Positions 60,048 through 64,000 of a DNA stretch of 64,000 nt are shown here, piece by piece. Position 1 is the first letter of the stretch. Each line of letters starts with the position of its first letter. The notes beneath the pieces are model-generated. The model had not been told where the DNA came from. It saw only the letters and a list, made by a program, of their open reading frames with translations, and did not search any database. Made by a program: the position numbers and the translations under genes. The stretch is from Paralvinella palmiformis (lineage: Eukaryota; Annelida; Polychaeta; Terebellida; Alvinellidae), in assembly GCA_025642065.1 (NCBI GenBank), contig JAODUP010000157.1:110001-174000 (forward strand), given 5' to 3'.

Positions 60048-60664
60048 AGAGAGTATTTACCTAGTATTTACATTTACCTAGTCTACTCAACCTACCTCCC
60101 TGACACCAAAATGGAAAGCTTCTCGCCTATATGCGTAGCACCTTCCACGGAATACGTAGCACCATTCGGCAAGTCTTTGACCTGTGACCAGGCGGTCAGT
60201 TCGATGAACTGGCCACGAGACATCTTCAGGGGTTTGAACATCTTCGTGTAAAGCAATTCCAGCTCCGACGACACCCTCACCGGCCAGTTCCTGTACATCC
60301 ACAGAACGCAGTGTCCAAAATTGACGACCAAGAAGACTACGTTCCACATCAGTACATCCTGATGACAGACCACAGCACCACTCCACAGCGCCAAGAGCAG
60401 GGCACCGAGCACCAGGCAGATCCTGGACAGGATGATGTGCTTGCCCAACGTATGCGGCACAAGGAAGCCGACGGCGAAGGCCAAGCAGCTGAACTGGAAG
60501 AGTACATTCTGTGCCTCTTGCCAGTCGATGCACGTATCTGTGTCGTTGAACGTCGATGTGGTCGCGTTGTAGACGTCGGTGGTGTAGACGTAAGTCGTGA
60601 CGTCATCCGTTTCCATGGATGTCGACGACACCGGATGAATCATGGTCGGGCTGACTGGAGCCAT
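54145..60664 (-). CDS. POPDC: Popeye domain-containing protein (POPDC/BVES family, 3 exons)
   Basis: Exons in transcript order: 60664-60096, 55042-54919, 54522-54145. Phases match at both junctions and the product is 356 residues, against 360 for human BVES/POPDC1. The N-terminal ectodomain has N-glycosylation sequons NAT (33) and NDT (40). Three membrane segments follow at about 54-72, 79-99 and 106-124, then the cytosolic Popeye domain: RVSSELELLYTKMFKPL, VEGATHIGEKLSILVSGR, DQFVDSVE, FQVS and GKDITHKLY. Known of the family: a cAMP-binding membrane protein of muscle and epithelia. The cAMP-pocket elements usually read DSPE and FQVT; here they are DSVE (210-213) and FQVS (230-233). The start ATG at 60664 has context ccaATGG. 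The frame stays open upstream to another ATG at 60880, so a longer N-terminus is possible. The last residues are encoded by a GT/CA microsatellite. Confidence 0.94.
54919..55042 (-). CDS. POPDC: POPDC exon 2: cAMP-pocket segment
   Basis: Acceptor tgtgtttcag, donor gtaggt. The exon completes the split Arg codon, then reads LKVTCDNLFLHYIEPDQFVD, followed by SVEYDALALDTEENQATPCFQ. It holds the first half of the cyclic-nucleotide pocket. Valine replaces the proline of the usual DSPE. Confidence 0.93.
56211..56386 (-). mobile_element. tRNA-derived SINE, subtype A, in POPDC intron 1
   Basis: A full-length minus-strand copy, starting gggcgcctcccttgtctaac and ending gtggccgtaaaacatc. It has the same orientation as POPDC. 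Confidence 0.85.
56802..56983 (+). mobile_element. tRNA-derived SINE, subtype B, in POPDC intron 1
   Basis: One of the best-preserved subtype B copies: gggcgcctccatggcctaac, tagtagcgcggttggccaca, B box gggttcaaacccc, and the full tail to gtggccgtaaaaacagcaa. Antisense to POPDC. Confidence 0.88.
58018..58068. repeat. (CA)n(GA)n microsatellite
   Basis: CA then GA tract in POPDC intron 1. Confidence 0.95.
58384..58600. repeat. Degenerate CA/GCAC/TACA-rich tract
   Basis: Irregular alternating purine-pyrimidine repeats (cacaca, gcatgc, tacata) over about 220 bases in POPDC intron 1. Confidence 0.85.
59856..60044. repeat. (TA)n, (CT)n, (CA)n and second (TA)n near POPDC exon 1 donor
   Basis: Two TA runs with CT and CA tracts between them, ending 51 bases from the donor of POPDC exon 1. 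Confidence 0.93.
60096..60664 (-). CDS. POPDC: POPDC exon 1: ectodomain, three membrane segments, start of Popeye domain
   Basis: Encodes 189 residues plus two bases of an Arg codon, ending at donor ag|gtaggt. The three hydrophobic stretches contain VLFQFSCLAFAVGFLVP, LVLGALLLALW and WNVVFLVVNFGHCVLW. The acidic Thr-rich ectodomain before them carries two sequons. WNW-like WN and RVSSELELLY are diagnostic Popeye residues. Confidence 0.93.
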
Positions 60665-61204
60665 TGGGAGCGAGACGCGGCTGTGACGCGCTCGTTGTTT
60701 CTCGACTGCAGGTCTCGGAAGTCTTTGGATCCGGAAGTAATCTTCATTTGGTCGTCTCGCCGGGAAGTTGACCAGCCGATGACAGACATTTTGATCTATC
60801 CGGCTTCCCGTTTGTTCCGGTTCTGGCCGTCTAATCCGGTCTTGGTGCGGTTTGAAATGTGTGTGTTTGTCGGTAACCAACTAAATTCCGGGGGCGACAC
60901 ACGGTACTTAGCGCTGCCTCCCGACTATAGGACGCAGGCTGATATTGTTAGACAGTCAGGACGTCCATTGTTGTCCAAGAGTGCATCACCACCGTCTAAT
61001 GGGTGCCAGTTTTCCAGCGTTTGCCAATCGGCGATTGAAGACAGCAGTTAGTCGTACGCAGAGATATACGCACAGACGCTCGCGCAAACGCATACAGCTA
61101 CAGTGGCGGGCGTGGACGCTGTGAACGTATACAAGACTGAAACTAGTAGCTTTTGTCTGTTCGTCTTCTTGGCCGCGTACTCTAGATCACTAATATTTCC
61201 TAGT

Positions 61205-61398
61205 TGCTCTGTTGACCAATACACTCTTTTAACCAGCACACTCTATTGACCAGTACACTCTGTTGACCAGTACACTTTGTTGATCAGTACACTCTGTTGA
61301 CCAGTACATTATGTTGACCAGTACATTCTGTTGACCAGTACATTCTGTTGACCAGTACACATTGTTGATCAGTACACTCTGTTGACTAGTACACTGTG
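61205..61398. repeat. 17-bp tandem repeat, about eleven copies
   Basis: Unit tgttgaccagtacactc with c/t changes, 17-base spacing, just upstream of POPDC exon 1 in gene orientation. Confidence 0.92.
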
Positions 61399-61661
61399 AT
61401 GCTCTATTTTGTTCACATGGTAACTTATTCTACCAACAATAGAGAGAACAGAGCAAGTTCGGCATATTTCCTGGAGCGATATCTTCTGGATCTAAATGGA
61501 GACCAAGAAACTTCCTCCTGGGCGCTATCCGGAAGACTTCATCTGCGAAAACGGCTCAGGTAGCCTGAAATTAGGAGAAAAACAGATTAGATTATGTTGT
61601 CTTTAACATCTGTGATAATTTGCTGATATGTAAATAAGAATCACGTGGATAACTTTGACGA

Positions 61662-61856
61662 AGGGGGTCTTCAGGGTTAACTAGTAGAGCGGTTGGCAAC
61701 AGACTTATGCCACCCGGTTCAAATCCAGGCCTGAATATTCTAAAGGGCGTTTCTCTCTCTTCAAATCCCCTCATTACCGTTGGAGGTCGCTCGACCCACT
61801 TAGGCCACCGTGTACACAGATGTGGCCATAAAACGGCAACATTACATTACATTACG
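61662..61856 (+). mobile_element. tRNA-derived SINE, diverged subtype B
   Basis: Head agggttaactagtagagcgg, B box cggttcaaatcca, and the tail to gtggccataaaacggcaaca. It is followed by a short attac repeat. Confidence 0.75.
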
Positions 61857-62564
61857 TGGATGCATTCCAGATGTAAACAGCAAATTGTGGCATTTACTAG
61901 GAGGCCGACTGCGTTTCCTTTTTTCTTTGTCCTTTACTTCGGGCTCACGACAACATCGAATCAGCCGAGGCCTCCCGATGGTAGCAGATCTTTGGCCATC
62001 GCTCGTGCTGTGTCGTCATCGATTCGGTTTATGTGTCGCCGCGCTATGGGCCAGCCAGACATCGCGTCTAATGAATGCCACCAGTTAACGGCAGAGAAGC
62101 GTCCATTGTTTGTTCGGCGCAGGCTGGGCTCGACATTTTGTATTTATATAAATGCTCACCGAACCCGGATCACCTTTGTTGCGAAGTAACAAAGGTCGGT
62201 TCTGGATCTTGACGTGAATTTCGTTGCCTTGCGGATCCACAAATCATCTTCCATGCGCAGGCTTGAACACAAAGTCGGGTAAAGATCTTTCCGGAGCTGG
62301 TGTTTTCCACGAACCGGAACAGGATACAAAAACCTGCGTGGAAGTCTTCTGCTTTAGCTAACTGCAAAAGCATGCGCTCTTCTAACTATAGATTATTGTT
62401 GTTGTATACATAACGTATCATCTTTTTGTCGTCTTTTGTCTGTATCTATTTTGACAACATGTTTTGACAACAATTGATATGCATTGTATAATTATGGTAA
62501 ATTATATTCTATCCAACCATTGCGAGAGGCATACTACTGGCACGCGATTTCTTCATTAAATAAG

Positions 62565-62716
<152 letters not shown>

Positions 62717-62991
62717 ATATATGAATTATTTGAGTCACACTTGGAACATCTGGAACACCTGTGCCAGCGCCTTAACTATCTTTATAAAACACACACACAC
62801 ACATACACACGCGCACGTGCGCGTGCGCGCACACACTCAAAATGCACACGGCTGCCAGAACCCATTTCTCTGGCTTTCGTGGACCTGTAGCAATAGGATT
62901 GAAGTACGCTACTGGACCTAATCTGTCTACTTGTACAATAATGTTAATTAGACTCTTATCGCGTCATTATGGCTGGGTACTAGATAATGAT

Positions 62992-63205
62992 GACGCCTGG
63001 ATCTACGAAAACTGGTAGCGCGTTGGACCGCATATCACTACCACCTGAGTTCGAACCTCGGCGTGGGCATATCTGAAGGGTGTTTCATCTTTGTCCTTTG
63101 CTTCATTACCTTTGGAGGTCGCTCGGCCCATTTAGCTTATCATATGCAGTAAAATAAAAATAATCATCAGCATTATCATCATCATCATCATCATCAGAAA
63201 TGACA
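62992..63205 (+). mobile_element. tRNA-derived SINE, subtype A, with ATC tail
   Basis: Head actggtagcgcgttggaccg, B box gagttcgaacctcgg, and the tail through ggcccatttagcttatcata. The end has decayed into a (TCA)n tract, a plausible 3' simple repeat. Confidence 0.78.
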
Positions 63206-64000
63206 ACCCGGAAATATGGCATTCGGTTTATCTAGAACAAACTTCAGGAGCTACAAGATATTAGATATCGTTACGATCATAACGGGACTGTAAAGTAATT
63301 ACGAATAAAGCAAACAGTATCGAGATCAGACGCCAAAAATGAAACGTTGAATGAAACAATGAGAAGCCACTGCCAGATATCTTCCTGTAAAAGCGTTCCC
63401 ACATCGGGTTTAGATCCGAAGCAGAATGGCAGAACCCCAGAAATACGGATACGCTGTGCAGTACGACTGCCGTGGCTAAGCCGAATTAATACCGGAATAT
63501 TTACTTAGCACCTATCCGCATCCGTAATAGCTAAACCCTGATAACATTGTACGTGGATGTTAGGTCAGAAGTCGGATGCAGTACACTCACTGTAATCATT
63601 CTAACACACAGGATGGCTGGCTGGCTGGCAGTACTGGGATGTTGACGTTTTAATTAGCTGCATAAAGCTAGCCCGAAGGTTGTTTTTTGGTTTTACTCAC
63701 GCAGTTTGCCTTCGTGCCGGCAGATGGCCTCGTTGCTCGAAGCTGGGAATTTCGGACGGAAAGAGCGACTTATTATTCAGATTGTCTGCCCGTGGTGCGT
63801 CTACTAGTCTGGATCATGCGGATGCGAAAATCCAGGTAACCTGAGATGAGAATCCCAAAACTAGCATCGCTGGTATATGACGACGTTTGTCGGGTATATA
63901 ACCAGTAGTTGAGTTATGGCCAGCAGCAGAGCTGAGGTAGGGTTTCATGGCAAAAATATCGGCAATGAAAGAACTCGTAAATACCGACATTAAGATCATT

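Larger units (their letters stand above)
54523..60095 (-). other. POPDC introns 1 (55043-60095) and 2 (54523-54918)
   Basis: Intron 1 spans 5,053 bases. It contains two SINEs (56.2 and 56.8 kb), a run of TCACATGA motifs (57.4 kb), CA/GA/TA microsatellites and no coding sequence that I recognise. Intron 2 is 396 bases and featureless. Confidence 0.85.

Noticed and set aside
60311..61051. 246-codon plus-strand open frame
   Set aside because: It is the antisense shadow of POPDC exon 1; the minus-strand frame has clear Popeye homology and splice sites.
63814..63999. Minus-strand open frame at the window edge
   Set aside because: Cut by the window end and without recognisable motifs; a partial exon cannot be excluded.

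Overview
The window is animal nuclear DNA: two genes with GT-AG introns lie in AT-rich sequence full of dinucleotide and trinucleotide microsatellites, tRNA-derived SINEs, and broken non-LTR retrotransposons and DNA transposons. Both proteins fit a bilaterian invertebrate. A mollusc or other lophotrochozoan would fit the repeat style, but no sequence here proves the phylum.

Region by region. 1-27,500: no gene recognised. It holds GTGA/GTCA microsatellites, a 62-bp tandem repeat (7.5-8.1 kb), a 26-bp minisatellite of about 91 copies (11.5-13.9 kb) with internal higher-order duplication, scattered SINEs, a palindrome cluster near 23.4 kb and several local duplications. 27,589-39,726 (+): a 12-exon UTP14 gene (small-subunit processome, U3 snoRNA-associated). 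Its introns carry a LINE 3' end, SINE pieces, a TA-flanked inverted-repeat element and a hAT remnant with a recognisable transposase C-terminus. 39.9-54.1 kb: intergenic, with two decayed LINE fragments, several SINEs, a promoter-like CpG/CRE patch near 50.8 kb and a kappaB-like motif cluster near 52.2 kb. 54,145-60,664 (-): a 3-exon Popeye-domain (POPDC/BVES) gene, convergent with UTP14 and with a 5-kb first intron. 61-64 kb: SINEs, a 17-bp tandem repeat and a long (TA)n.

The two genes have unrelated jobs: UTP14 in nucleolar pre-rRNA processing, POPDC as a cAMP-binding membrane protein. They show no sign of functional linkage. The most abundant structured element is one tRNA-derived SINE family, about 20 full or partial copies in two head subtypes sharing one conserved tail. 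The main gene-level oddity is a reading-phase conflict between UTP14 exons 10 and 11, next to a (TA)n tract at the splice donor. I found no evidence of a novel multi-gene system.
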